DNA of 51,731 nt, from positions 1-51,731 of the forward strand of contig NZ_BMJY01000018.1 of the NCBI RefSeq assembly GCF_014643695.1, in the 5' to 3' direction. This DNA comes from Microbacterium album (GTDB lineage Bacteria > Actinomycetota > Actinomycetes > Actinomycetales > Microbacteriaceae). Under the pieces are notes generated by a model. That model was given only the letters and a program-made list of their open reading frames with translations, had not been told where the DNA came from and ran no database searches. Below are positions 35,760 through 44,689 of the stretch, in pieces. The translations under genes and the position numbers were made by a program. Positions within the stretch are counted from its first letter, which is position 1; the number at the start of each line of letters is the position of its first letter.

Positions 35760-36655
35760 CACTGCGCACCCGTCTCGCCGGCTCGGGCGCGGCCGCGCAG
35801 CGCGGCCGGTTCGACGCGCGCGATCTCGTCCAGGAAACGGACGGCGAAGGTGCCCGGGCCGTCCGCCGCGAGGGCCGCACGCTCGGAGGACACCGCGTAC
35901 AGCGCGTGGGCCGCGACCGCACCGGCCAAGGACGAGTCCGGAGAGGCGAGGCCGCGGGCGGCCGCCACCGCCGCCGCCACGACCGCACCGAGGGCGCAGC
36001 CGCCACCGGTGACCCTGGTCAGCAGCGGGCTGCCGCCCGGCACGCGCACGACGCGCGCTCCGTCCGTGATGAGGTCGACCGGGCCGGACACCGCGACCAC
36101 GGCACCCGTGGCGCCCGACAGCGCCATCGCGGCGTCGCCGGTCCCCTCGACGTCGTCGGTCGAGTCCACGCCGCGGCCGCCGCGGCCGGCACCGGCGAGC
36201 GCGAGCACCTCGGACGCGTTGCCGCGGATCACCGCGGGTCCGAAGGTCAGCAGTTCGCGCGCGAAGGCGCTCCGCAGCGAGAGCGAGCCGACGCCCACCG
36301 GGTCGAGCACCCACGGCGTGCCCGCCGCCCGGGCGGCCTGCGCCGCCTCCCGCATCGCCTCGCGCTGCTCGCCCGAGGGCGTGCCGAGGTTGATCAGCAG
36401 CGCCGACGCCAGGCGTGCGCACTCGCCCGCCTCCCCCGGGACGTCCGCCATCACCGGTGCAGCGCCTGTCGCGAGCAGCACGTTGGCCGTGAAGTTCGTG
36501 ACCACGGCGTTCGTCACGCACTGCACCATCGGCGCGCTCTCGCGCAGCCGGGCGTGAACCGCCGCCGCGTCCGGCACTCCCGCGGGCCCGGCCGCCTCGG
36601 CAGTGCCGCCGGCGTCCGCCCGGTCCTCATCCGTCCGTGGGTACGCGTCACCCAT
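35759..36655 (-). CDS. thiM: hydroxyethylthiazole kinase
   Basis: ThiM phosphorylates salvaged thiazole (THZ). This 298-aa ribokinase-like protein shows [56 protein letters not shown] and the catalytic [10 protein letters not shown] region. The first 30 residues are extra and disordered ([18 protein letters not shown]). The ATG at 36655 is preferred because GGAGGG lies 9 nt before it; an ATG at 36664 has zero spacing and sits in the riboswitch. Expression is controlled by the TPP riboswitch. Confidence 0.92.
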   Translation of the reverse strand: MGDAYPRTDEDRADAGGTAEAAGPAGVPDAAAVHARLRESAPMVQCVTNAVVTNFTANVLLATGAAPVMADVPGEAGECARLASALLINLGTPSGEQREAMREAAQAARAAGTPWVLDPVGVGSLSLRSAFARELLTFGPAVIRGNASEVLALAGAGRGGRGVDSTDDVEGTGDAAMALSGATGAVVAVSGPVDLITDGARVVRVPGGSPLLTRVTGGGCALGAVVAAAVAAARGLASPDSSLAGAVAAHALYAVSSERAALAADGPGTFAVRFLDEIARVEPAALRGRARAGETGAQ

Positions 36656-36656
36656 C

Positions 36657-36738
36657 AGCGACATCCCTCCGCTCGTCCTAACGAGATCAGGTGATTACGG
36701 GTGTGATCTCAGTCCCCGAAGGGACACCCCGTGTCACT
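36657..36738 (-). promoter_or_regulatory. TPP riboswitch (THI box)
   Basis: The conserved core is present in order: GGGGTG, hairpin GTCCC-TTCG-GGGAC, CTGAGA, CACACCC, ACCTGATCT, a short stem CGTTAGGACG and GGAGGGA. P1 pairs AGTGACA (minus strand of 36732-36738) with TGTCGCT (36657-36663). The GGAGGG ribosome binding site lies inside the aptamer and P1 ends two bases before the thiM ATG at 36655, so ligand binding should block translation initiation of the operon directly. Confidence 0.95.
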
Positions 36739-36809
36739 GCGCCCGAGCATACCCGCCGAGACGGGCACGCGCATGGGCACGGCACACCAGCACGGGCACG
36801 GCGCACGGA

Positions 36810-36815
36810 TACGCT
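36810..36815 (+). promoter_or_regulatory. -10 box of leaderless nrtR
   Basis: TACGCT then CGGAGG then the GTG at 36822 (spacing 6 nt). The GGAGG touches the start codon and therefore cannot be the ribosome binding site. Confidence 0.5.
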
Positions 36816-36821
36816 CGGAGG

Positions 36822-37520
36822 GTGAGCCCGTCGCCCTCCCCGTCCGCCGCCGACGCGATCCGCGTCGCGGTCTCGGCGGTGATCTTCTCCCTGCGCGCGC
36901 ACCCCGGCGCGGACAAGCTCATGATCCCGCTCGTCCGCCGCACCCGGGATCCGCACGAGGGGATGTGGGCGCTCCCCGGCGGCTGGCTCGATGAGACCGA
37001 GGGACTGGACGAGGCGGCGGCGCGCACGCTCGCGGAGACGACGGCACTGACCCCGAGCTACCTCGAGCAGCTGTACACGTTCGGAGACGTCGACCGCTCC
37101 CCGACCCGCGTCGTGTCCGTCGTGTACTGGGCACTGCTGCGGTCGGACCTCGTCGATGCGCAGCGCTCGGTCGCGGGCGCGCCCGAGAACGTCGAGTGGT
37201 TCGACGTCGACGCGCTGCCTCCCCTGGCCTTCGATCACAACCGCATCGCCGGCTACGCGCTGTGGCGCCTGCGCAACAAGGTCGGGTACAGCCGGATCGC
37301 CGCGGGCCTGCTCCCCGACGAGTTCACGCTGACCGAGCTGCGGGCGGTCTACGAGTCGGTGCTCGGCCGCAGGCTCGACCCCTCCAACTTCCGGCGCCTG
37401 CTCGAGGGATCGGAGGCGCTCGTGCCGACCGAATCGTTCCGCACCGGCAAGCACCGTCCGGCGCGCCTCTTCCGCTACAACGCCGACGCCGAGACCGACA
37501 AGCGCGGCCCGCTGGACTGA
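36822..37520 (+). CDS. nrtR: NrtR/NdnR-type Nudix transcriptional regulator of NAD synthesis
   Basis: This 232-aa protein has an N-terminal Nudix-like domain (ALPGGWLDETEGLDEAAART, a degenerate box) and a C-terminal winged helix (about 155-225: KVGYSRIAAGLLPDEFTLTELRAVYESVLG, DPSNFRRLL). This is the NrtR family, in which the Nudix domain binds an NAD-related ligand. In Corynebacterium glutamicum the relative NdnR represses ndnR-nadA-nadC-nadS; here nadA-nadB-nadC-nadS follow. The leaderless GTG start is set by the -10 box. Ligand and action are inferred from the family. Confidence 0.9.
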   Translation: MSPSPSPSAADAIRVAVSAVIFSLRAHPGADKLMIPLVRRTRDPHEGMWALPGGWLDETEGLDEAAARTLAETTALTPSYLEQLYTFGDVDRSPTRVVSVVYWALLRSDLVDAQRSVAGAPENVEWFDVDALPPLAFDHNRIAGYALWRLRNKVGYSRIAAGLLPDEFTLTELRAVYESVLGRRLDPSNFRRLLEGSEALVPTESFRTGKHRPARLFRYNADAETDKRGPLD

Positions 37521-37535
37521 CCGCGTTTGCACTTC

Positions 37536-37564
37536 AGGTCGGATCGACCTAATGTGACCTCACA
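37536..37564 (+). promoter_or_regulatory. paired palindromes, candidate NrtR operator before nadA
   Basis: Two adjacent palindromes lie in the 79-bp gap between nrtR and nadA: AGGTCG-GAT-CGACCT (37536-37550) and TGTGA-CC-TCACA (37553-37564). The second is flanked by CTAA and TTAG. They sit where a regulator would block nadA transcription, but I cannot compare them with a known motif. Confidence 0.45.
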
Positions 37565-37599
37565 GTTAGTGTCGTCACGACCAGAAGGCGCGGTGCACC

Positions 37600-38937
37600 A
37601 TGACCGTCTCTCCCCTGACCCTGTCCGCGCGCGACGGGATCGACGCCTCCGTCGACCGCGGCATCCGTGCGATCGTCTCGGGGGCTGCGAGCGGCGAGAC
37701 CTGCGCGACCGAGCTCGCCGCGGCACCCTGGACGTTCGACGCCGCTCCCGGATACGGGCCGGGCGCCTCCATGGGGGATGTCATCCCGGCGGGCGCGCCG
37801 CGACAGGGGGCCCTCCCGGCCCAGTACCGCGAGGCGAGCGAGGACGAGCTGCACCAGCGGATCCGCGACGCCAAGGCGGCGCTGGGGAGCCGCCTCGTGA
37901 TCCTCGGGCACTTCTACCAGCGCGACGAGGTCGTGCGGCACGCCGACTACGTGGGCGACTCGTTCCAGCTCGCGAACGCCGCCAAGGCCCACCCGGAGGC
38001 CGAGGCGATCGTCTTCTGCGGCGTGCACTTCATGGCCGAGACGGCCGACCTGCTCTCGGGCCCCGACCAGGCGGTGATCCTGCCGAACCTGGCCGCGGGC
38101 TGCTCCATGGCCGACATGGCCGACATCGACCAGGTCGAGGACTGCTGGGAGCAGCTGGAGGACGTGTACGGCCCGCTCGACCAGCGGGACGCCGACGGGC
38201 TGCTGCCCGTCATCCCCGTGACCTACATGAACTCCTCCGCGGCCATCAAGGGCTTCGTCGGGCGCCACCACGGCATCGTGTGCACGTCGTCGAACGCCCG
38301 CACGGTGCTCGAGTGGGCGTTCGCGCGGGGCCGCCGCGTGCTGTTCTTCCCCGACCAGCACCTCGGACGCAACACGGCCAAGGCGATGGGCGTGCCGCTC
38401 GAGGCCATGCCGATGTGGAATCCCCACCGACCGCTCGGCGGCTCCGACGAGCCCACCCTGCGGGACGCGCGCGTCATCCTCTGGCACGGCTTCTGCTCCG
38501 TGCACCGCCGCTTCACGGTCGAGCAGATCGAGAAGGCGCGCGCGGAGCATCCGGGGGTCCGCGTCATCGTGCACCCCGAATGCCCCATGCCCGTCGTCGA
38601 CGCGGCCGACGAGGCGGGCTCCACCGACGTCATCCGCCGCGCCATCGAGGAGGCCACGACGCCCACGACCTTCGCGATCGGCACCGAGATCAACCTCGTG
38701 CAGCGGCTGGCCGCCCAGCATCCGCAGCACACGATCTTCTGCCTCGATCCGGTCGTGTGCCCGTGCTCCACGATGTACCGGATCCACCCGGGCTACCTGG
38801 CGTGGACGCTCGAGGAGCTCGTGGCGGGACGCACGGTCAACCGCATCTCGGTACCGGCCGACGTCGCGGAGCCGGCGCGCCTCGCGCTGGATCGCATGCT
38901 CGCGTGCGTGCCGCAGGCGCCTGCCCGAAGGGCCTGA
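37600..38937 (+). CDS. nadA: quinolinate synthase
   Basis: NadA condenses iminoaspartate with DHAP to quinolinate using a [4Fe-4S] cluster. This 445-aa protein has ILGHFYQRDEVV, a first cluster Cys region in AAGCSMADMAD, HPECPMPVVDAAD, GTEINLV and the C-terminal CPCSTMYRI pair. The N-terminal 80 residues are longer than short NadA forms, as in other actinobacteria. The start ATG has GAAGG about 11 nt upstream. nadB follows after 2 bp. Confidence 0.95.
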   Translation: MTVSPLTLSARDGIDASVDRGIRAIVSGAASGETCATELAAAPWTFDAAPGYGPGASMGDVIPAGAPRQGALPAQYREASEDELHQRIRDAKAALGSRLVILGHFYQRDEVVRHADYVGDSFQLANAAKAHPEAEAIVFCGVHFMAETADLLSGPDQAVILPNLAAGCSMADMADIDQVEDCWEQLEDVYGPLDQRDADGLLPVIPVTYMNSSAAIKGFVGRHHGIVCTSSNARTVLEWAFARGRRVLFFPDQHLGRNTAKAMGVPLEAMPMWNPHRPLGGSDEPTLRDARVILWHGFCSVHRRFTVEQIEKARAEHPGVRVIVHPECPMPVVDAADEAGSTDVIRRAIEEATTPTTFAIGTEINLVQRLAAQHPQHTIFCLDPVVCPCSTMYRIHPGYLAWTLEELVAGRTVNRISVPADVAEPARLALDRMLACVPQAPARRA

Positions 38938-38939
38938 GG

Positions 38940-40520
38940 ATGACGAGCGTCCTCGTCTTCGGCAGCGGCATCGCGGGGCTCACCTGCGCGCTGCACGCGG
39001 TGCGCCACCGGATGGACGTCGTGCTCGTGACCAAGGCGGCGGCCGACCAGGGGGCCACGCGGTACGCGCAGGGCGGCATCGCGGGCGTCGTCTTCCCCGA
39101 GGACCACGTCGAGGCCCACATCGCGGACACCCTGGCGGCCGGCGCGGGGCTGTGCGACGAGAGGGCCGTCCGGGTGCTCGTGACGGAGGGGCCGGACCGG
39201 ATCAGGGAACTGGTCCGGCGGGGCGTCGCGTTCGACCGCGACGCCGCGGGACGGCTGCGCCGGGGCCTCGAGGGCGCGCACTCGTTCCCCCGCATCCTTC
39301 ACGCGGGAGGCGACGCCACGGGCCTCGCGATCGAGCAGGCCCTGCTGCGGGCGGTCCGAGAGGCGGGTGTCGGGGTCCTGGAGCACGCCTCGCTCGTCGA
39401 CCTCGCGGTCGCGGACGGCGCGGTCGAAGGAGCCCGCGTCCTCGTCGACGGCCGGGAGCTCGCCCTCTCCGCCGACGCCGTCGTCCTGGCCACGGGCGGC
39501 GCGGGGCAGCTCTACGCGCGCACGACGAGCCCCGCCGTGGCGACCGGTGACGGGATCGCCGCCGCGCTGCGCGCCGGCGCCGAGACGCGGCATCTCGAGT
39601 TCGTCCAGTTCCACCCCACGGTGCTCGCGGCCGACCACGACGCGCGCGCCGCCGGCGCCTTCCTCATCTCGGAGGCCGTGCGGGGTGAGGGCGCCGTGCT
39701 CCTCGACGAGCGCGGGCGGCGGTTCGCGCACGCGGCGCATCTGGACGGCGAGCTCGCGCCCCGCGACGTCGTCGCCCGCGCCATCGCGGCGACCATGGCG
39801 GCCCAGGACGGCCGTCCCGTGCGGCTCGACGCGACGCGGCTCGGCGCGCGCACGCTGCGCACGCGCTTCCCCTCGATCGACGCCGCACTCCGCGAGCGCG
39901 GCCTCGACTGGGCCTCCGAGCCGGTTCCCGTCGCCCCCGCGGCGCACTACTTCATGGGCGGGGTGCGCACCGACCTGTGGGGCCGCACCACGGTCGCCGG
40001 CCTCTACGCGGTCGGTGAGACCGCGGCGACCGGTGCGCACGGGGCCAATCGCCTGGCCTCGAACTCGCTGCTGGAGGGCGCCGTGTTCGGCGCGCGTGCC
40101 GCCGCCGCCATCGCGCGCGGGCGCGCCGCGACGCCCGTCGCCATGGGCGACCCCACCGCGCATCCGCCTGCCCCCGCACCCGCCGCCGCGTCCGCCGACC
40201 GGGGCGCGCCGTTCTCGCGCGTCGCGCTCCAGCGCCTCATGTGGCAGGACGTCGGCCTGCTGCGCGACGCGGCCGGCCTGGATCGGGCGGCGCGCACGAT
40301 CGCGGCGTGGCGCCGCACCCGAGCGGAGGGCGCCGCGGTACCGGAGCGCGAGGACGGGAACCTGCTCCTCGTCGCCGAGGCGGTCGTCGCCGCCGCACGC
40401 GCGCGCCGCACCTCGGTGGGCGCGCACTTCCGCCGCGACGCCCCCGCCGCCGCGCGCGCCGCCCGCGGGCGCGCCGTCCCCGCTCGCCCCGTTCCGTCCC
40501 CGGCAGGAGCCCCATGCTGA
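38940..40520 (+). CDS. nadB: L-aspartate oxidase
   Basis: NadB oxidises aspartate to iminoaspartate, the NadA substrate. This 526-aa FAD protein has GSGIAGLTCALHA (dinucleotide fold), TRYAQGGIAGV, HAGGDATG, EFVQFHPT, HYFMGGVRTD and GANRLASNSLLEG, all typical. The C-terminal domain ends in a low-complexity Ala/Arg/Pro tail. Its start lies 2 bp after the nadA stop and its last 7 bases overlap nadC. Confidence 0.94.
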   Translation: MTSVLVFGSGIAGLTCALHAVRHRMDVVLVTKAAADQGATRYAQGGIAGVVFPEDHVEAHIADTLAAGAGLCDERAVRVLVTEGPDRIRELVRRGVAFDRDAAGRLRRGLEGAHSFPRILHAGGDATGLAIEQALLRAVREAGVGVLEHASLVDLAVADGAVEGARVLVDGRELALSADAVVLATGGAGQLYARTTSPAVATGDGIAAALRAGAETRHLEFVQFHPTVLAADHDARAAGAFLISEAVRGEGAVLLDERGRRFAHAAHLDGELAPRDVVARAIAATMAAQDGRPVRLDATRLGARTLRTRFPSIDAALRERGLDWASEPVPVAPAAHYFMGGVRTDLWGRTTVAGLYAVGETAATGAHGANRLASNSLLEGAVFGARAAAAIARGRAATPVAMGDPTAHPPAPAPAAASADRGAPFSRVALQRLMWQDVGLLRDAAGLDRAARTIAAWRRTRAEGAAVPEREDGNLLLVAEAVVAAARARRTSVGAHFRRDAPAAARAARGRAVPARPVPSPAGAPC

Positions 40521-41380
40521 CCCCCCGCCTGATCGACCGTGTCGTGGGCGCCGCCCTCGACGAGGACGCCCCGTGGGGCGACCTGACGAGCCAGACGCTG
40601 CTGCCCGCGGCCGCGACCGCGGACGCCGCGCTCGTCGCGCGCGAGCCGGGGGTGTTCAGCGGTGGCGACGTCTTCGCCGCGGCGTTCCGCCTCACCGACC
40701 CCGCCGCGGACGTGGACCTGCTCGTGCCGGACGGCGCGTCCTTCGGGCCCGGCGAGACGCTCGCGACCGTCACGGGCGCGGCCCGCGCCGTCCTGACGGC
40801 CGAACGGGTCGCCCTCAACTTCGCGCAGCGCATGTCGGGCATCGCGACGCTCACCTCGCGCTACGTGGCCGAGGTCGCGCACACGCGCGCGCGCATCGCC
40901 GACACGCGCAAGACGACGCCCGGGCTGCGGGCGTTCGAGCGTCACGCCGTGCGGTCGGGCGGGGGCATGAACCACCGGTTCTCGCTGTCGGACGCCGTGA
41001 TGGCCAAGGACAACCATCTCGCGGTGCTCACGGCGGGTGCGGAGGCGGACGGGCCTCGCCTCACCGCCGCGCTGCGCGACGCCTTCCGCCGGCTGCCCCA
41101 CACCACGCACGTGGAGGTGGAGGTCGACGCGATCGAGCAGATCGAGCCCGTGCTCGCGGCCGGAGTGCACACCATCATGCTCGACAACTTCTCCCTCCCC
41201 GAGCTGCGCCGCGGCGTCGCGCTCGTCGCCGGACGCGCGATCGTGGAGGCTTCGGGAGGCGTGGACCTCGGCACGGTCCGCGCCGTCGCCGAGGCGGGCG
41301 TGGACGTCATCTCGGTGGGCGCGCTCACCCACTCCGCGCCCTCGCTCGACCTCGGGCTCGACGTGCGCGTCGCACGCTAG
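40514..41380 (+). CDS. nadC: nicotinate-nucleotide diphosphorylase (quinolinate phosphoribosyltransferase)
   Basis: NadC turns quinolinate and PRPP into NaMN. The 288-aa barrel has EDAPWGDLTS, ERVALNFAQRMSGIATLT, ADTRKTTPGLR, KDNHL and EVEVDAIEQ, then IMLDNFS and VEASGGVDLGTV, with SVGALTHSAPSLDLGLDV at the end. The ATG at 40514 lies in the last codons of nadB with AGGAG 4 nt upstream. It ends 7 bp before nadS. Confidence 0.95.
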   Translation: MLTPRLIDRVVGAALDEDAPWGDLTSQTLLPAAATADAALVAREPGVFSGGDVFAAAFRLTDPAADVDLLVPDGASFGPGETLATVTGAARAVLTAERVALNFAQRMSGIATLTSRYVAEVAHTRARIADTRKTTPGLRAFERHAVRSGGGMNHRFSLSDAVMAKDNHLAVLTAGAEADGPRLTAALRDAFRRLPHTTHVEVEVDAIEQIEPVLAAGVHTIMLDNFSLPELRRGVALVAGRAIVEASGGVDLGTVRAVAEAGVDVISVGALTHSAPSLDLGLDVRVAR

Positions 41381-41387
41381 GACCGCC

Positions 41388-42530
41388 GTGCTGTACCTCG
41401 ACAACGCCGCCACCACCCCCGTGCGGGGCGAGGTGCTCGAGGCGATGGCCCCGTACCTGACGGGCGAGTTCGGCAACGCCTCGAGCCGCCACACCCTCGG
41501 CGAGCGCGCGGCCGCGGCGCTCGAGGACGCGCGGGCGCGCGTCGCGGCGGTGCTGGGGATGCGGCGCGGCGACGTGGTCTTCACCTCCGGCGGGACCGAG
41601 GGCAACAACCTCGCCGTGAAGGGCATCGCGATCGCGGCCCTCCTGGGCCGCGGGGCGCGGCACATCGTGACGACGCCCATCGAGCACGAGTCGGTGCTCG
41701 CCTCCGCGGATCATCTCCGGCGCGTCCACGGGTTCGACGTGACGCTCGTGCCGGTCGACCGGGACGGCGTCGTCGATCCCGACGCGGTGGCCGCCGCGGT
41801 GCGGGACGACACCGCGCTCGTGTCCGTCGCGCTCGCGAACAACGAGGTCGGCACGGTGCAGGAGCTGCCCGCCGTCGCGGCGGCGGTCCGCGCGGTCGGG
41901 CGAGGCCTCCCGGTCCACAGCGACGCCGTGCAGGCCGCGGGCTGGCTGCCCCTGGCGGAACTGACCGTGGACGCCGTGACGATCGCCGGGCACAAGATCG
42001 GCGCCCCCAAGGGCACGGGCGCCGTCGGCGTGCGCGGCCGCGTGCCGCTCGAGCCGCTGCTGCACGGCGGCGGCCAGGAGCGCGGCCGGCGCAGCGGCAC
42101 GGAATCGGTCGCGGGCGCCGTCGCCCTCGCGACGGCCCTCGAGCTGGCCGAGGCGGAGCGCCGGGCGGGTGCGCTGCACGTCGCGGAGGTCCGCGATCGG
42201 CTGGTCGCGAGGGTCGTCTCGCTCGTGCCGGACGCACAGCTCACGGGTCATCCCGAGCGGCGCCTGCCGGGCACGGCGAGCTTCGTGTTCCCGGGAGCCG
42301 CCGGCGAGGCCGTGCTGCTCGAGCTCGAGCGGCGCGGGGTCGTGTCCTCGAGCGGCTCCGCGTGCGCGGCGGGCAGCTCCGACCCGTCTCACGTGCTGCT
42401 GGCGATGGGGGTTGACCCGGACCTCGCGCTCACCGCCGTGCGCCTCACGCTCGGACACCGCCCGGATCCGCGGATCGAGCCCGTCGCCGAGGCGCTCGCC
42501 GCCGCGGTCGCCGCCGTCCGGGGGCGCTGA
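41388..42530 (+). CDS. nadS: cysteine desulfurase NadS (IscS/NifS family)
   Basis: This 380-aa class V PLP enzyme has YLDNAATTPV, TSGGTEGNNLA, HSDAVQAAG, HKIGAPKGTGAVGV (PLP lysine in the HK) and SSGSACAAGSSDPSHVL with the active Cys. Its place at the end of the NAD operon, the size and the link to nadA indicate NadS, which supplies sulfur for the NadA Fe-S cluster. Start GTG with AGGA upstream. It converges with the ABC exporter, 6 bp away. Confidence 0.92.
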   Translation: MLYLDNAATTPVRGEVLEAMAPYLTGEFGNASSRHTLGERAAAALEDARARVAAVLGMRRGDVVFTSGGTEGNNLAVKGIAIAALLGRGARHIVTTPIEHESVLASADHLRRVHGFDVTLVPVDRDGVVDPDAVAAAVRDDTALVSVALANNEVGTVQELPAVAAAVRAVGRGLPVHSDAVQAAGWLPLAELTVDAVTIAGHKIGAPKGTGAVGVRGRVPLEPLLHGGGQERGRRSGTESVAGAVALATALELAEAERRAGALHVAEVRDRLVARVVSLVPDAQLTGHPERRLPGTASFVFPGAAGEAVLLELERRGVVSSSGSACAAGSSDPSHVLLAMGVDPDLALTAVRLTLGHRPDPRIEPVAEALAAAVAAVRGR

Positions 42531-42536
42531 ACCCGC

Positions 42537-44465
42537 TCAGACTCCCGGGGAGCGGTCCGCCGCGCGGGCGTCCTCCGGCTCGGCTTCCAGGCTCCGCGAC
42601 GCCGAGAGCTGCTCCTCGGCCAGCTCGGCGTACAGTCCGCCGAGCGCGAGCAGCTCGGCGTGGGTGCCGGATTCGACGATCCGGCCCCCCTCCACGACGT
42701 GGATCACGTCGGCATCGATCACGGTGGACAGCCGATGCGCGATCGACAGCGTGGTCCGCCCGCGCGCCGCGGTCTCGAGCGCGTCCTGCACGATGCGTTC
42801 CGACACGGTGTCGAGGGCGCTCGTGGCCTCGTCCAGCAGCAGGACGGGCGGGTCCTTGAGCAGCACACGCGCGATCGCGACACGCTGCTTCTCGCCGCCC
42901 GAGAGGCGATAGCCCCGCTCCCCCACGACCGTGTCGTAGCCGTCCTCGAAGCCCGCGATGATGTGGTGGATGTTCGCCTTGCGGCAGGCCTGTTCGATCT
43001 CGGCGTCCGTGGCGTCCGGCTGGGCGTACCGCAGGTTCTCGCGGATGCTCGCGTGGAAGAGGTAGGTCTCCTGCGACACGATGCCGACGTGGTCCACGAT
43101 CGACTCCTGCGACAGCCGCCGCACGTCCTCGCCCGCGAACAGCACCTCCCCCGAGGACGCCTCGTACAGGCGCGGCGCGAGATACAGCACGGTGGTCTTG
43201 CCTGCGCCGCTCGGCCCGACGAAGGCGACCTGCTGCCCGGGCTCCGCGACGAACGACACGCGGTCGAGGGTGGGGCGCGAGTCCGGCGCGGCATCGGGGT
43301 AGCGGAACGAGACGTCGCGGAACTCGATGCGCCCCACGGGTCCCCGCGCCCGCTCGACCGGGAGCGCATCCGGAGCGTCCTCGATCGCGGGGCGCAGGTC
43401 CAGGTACTCGAAGATGCGCGCGAAGAGAGCGGCCGACGTCTGCACGTCGAGCGCGACGCGCATGAGCCCGATGAGCGGCTGCAGCAGACGCGCCTGCACG
43501 GTCGTGAAGGCGACGATCGTGCCGGCCGTGAGGGCGCCCGCATCCCCCGCGATGAGGAATCCGGACACGAGGTAGATGACGGCCGGCACGCTGGACATCA
43601 GGACGTGCACGACCGCGAAGAAGCCCTGACCGCTCATGGCCTGGCGTACCTGGAGCCGGATCTGGTTGGCGTTCTCGCGCGCGTAGCGCTCGGACTCGGT
43701 GCGCTGGCGGTTGAACGACTTGGACAGCAGGATGCCCGAGACGCTCAGCGTCTCCTGCGTGATGGCGGTCAGCTCCGACAGGGAGTGCTGCGTCTGCGCC
43801 GCGATCCTGGCCCGCACCTGTCCGACCCGGCGCTGCACCACGACGAGCACCGGCATGAGCACGACGGCGATGAGCGTGAGCCGCCAATCGATCAGGATCA
43901 TGGCCACGAGCGACGCGATCACGGTGACGCTGTTGCCCAGGATGCTCGCCACCGTGTTGGTCAGCACCCCCGACACCCCACCGACGTCGTTCTGCAGCCG
44001 GGACTGGATGACGCCGGTCTTGGTGCGCGTGAAGAACCCCAGCTCCATGGCCTGGAGGTGCTCGAACATGCGCACGCGCAGATCGCCCGTGACGCGGTTG
44101 CCGACGTTCGACGTGAACCACGTCTGCAGGACACCGACGAGCGCGCTGGCGATGTACAGGCCCACCATCAGCAGCACCAGTCGCACGAGCAGGTCCAGCT
44201 CCACGGCCCCGCCCCCGGTCGGGAACAGCGCGTCGTCGAAGATGCGCTGGATCACCAGGGGCGGCACGACCCCCAGCGCCGCGCCCACGATCACGAGGAG
44301 CCCGGTGACCGCGATCCGGCCGCGGTAGGGCCGGAACAGGGCGACGACGCGGCGGCGCAGGTGCGGGACGACGGGCGCCTGGGCGTTCAGCCGGCGCAGG
44401 CTCTCCTCGTCCATGCGGCCGATCCCGCCGTGGCCGCCTCCGCCGCCCCTCAGCCCCATGCTCAT
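42537..44465 (-). CDS. ABC exporter, fused membrane and ATPase domains (MsbA/LmrA type)
   Basis: This 642-aa half-transporter has an N-terminal six-helix ABC membrane domain (about 45-345) and an ATPase (about 385-630) with Walker A GPSGAGKTT, signature LSGGEKQRV, Walker B VLLLDEATSALD and DRVSF. It forms a homodimer exporting lipids or drugs; the substrate is unknown. A 12-residue glycine-rich stretch near the start (GLRGGGGGHGG) is unusual. The ATG at 44465 follows TAGGCT by 6 nt (leaderless). It is divergent from an MFS pump. Confidence 0.92.
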   Translation of the reverse strand: MSMGLRGGGGGHGGIGRMDEESLRRLNAQAPVVPHLRRRVVALFRPYRGRIAVTGLLVIVGAALGVVPPLVIQRIFDDALFPTGGGAVELDLLVRLVLLMVGLYIASALVGVLQTWFTSNVGNRVTGDLRVRMFEHLQAMELGFFTRTKTGVIQSRLQNDVGGVSGVLTNTVASILGNSVTVIASLVAMILIDWRLTLIAVVLMPVLVVVQRRVGQVRARIAAQTQHSLSELTAITQETLSVSGILLSKSFNRQRTESERYARENANQIRLQVRQAMSGQGFFAVVHVLMSSVPAVIYLVSGFLIAGDAGALTAGTIVAFTTVQARLLQPLIGLMRVALDVQTSAALFARIFEYLDLRPAIEDAPDALPVERARGPVGRIEFRDVSFRYPDAAPDSRPTLDRVSFVAEPGQQVAFVGPSGAGKTTVLYLAPRLYEASSGEVLFAGEDVRRLSQESIVDHVGIVSQETYLFHASIRENLRYAQPDATDAEIEQACRKANIHHIIAGFEDGYDTVVGERGYRLSGGEKQRVAIARVLLKDPPVLLLDEATSALDTVSERIVQDALETAARGRTTLSIAHRLSTVIDADVIHVVEGGRIVESGTHAELLALGGLYAELAEEQLSASRSLEAEPEDARAADRSPGV

Positions 44466-44471
44466 TCGGCC

Positions 44472-44477
44472 AGCCTA
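44472..44477 (-). promoter_or_regulatory. -10 box of leaderless ABC exporter gene
   Basis: TAGGCT then GGCCGA then the ATG at 44465 on the minus strand. Confidence 0.55.
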
Positions 44478-44580
44478 GGTCGTGTGCGGCGCTCGCCGGA
44501 TCCGCGAGGCGGACCCGGGCTCAGCGTGACGGGACGGTGAATTCCTCCGGCGCCGGGAATGCGGCGTCCGACCCCGCGGT

Positions 44581-44586
44581 TAGGCT
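44581..44586 (+). promoter_or_regulatory. -10 box of MFS transporter gene
   Basis: TAGGCT followed by GGAGCG predicts transcription from about 44593 and a leader of about 97 nt before the ATG at 44690, which has its own GAGGAG. Confidence 0.45.
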
Positions 44587-44689
44587 GGAGCGTCGGCCTT
44601 CGGGTGCCCTCGACGCTGCCCCGAGCTGTCGCCGGCCCGCCCGTCCGACGCGCCTCTTGCTCGGCCTCGGACCCGTCGAGGAGACATCC

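Noticed and set aside
39367..41460. 697-codon frame across nadB and nadC
   Set aside because: Arg/Pro/Ser-rich shadow of the conserved nadB and nadC frames.
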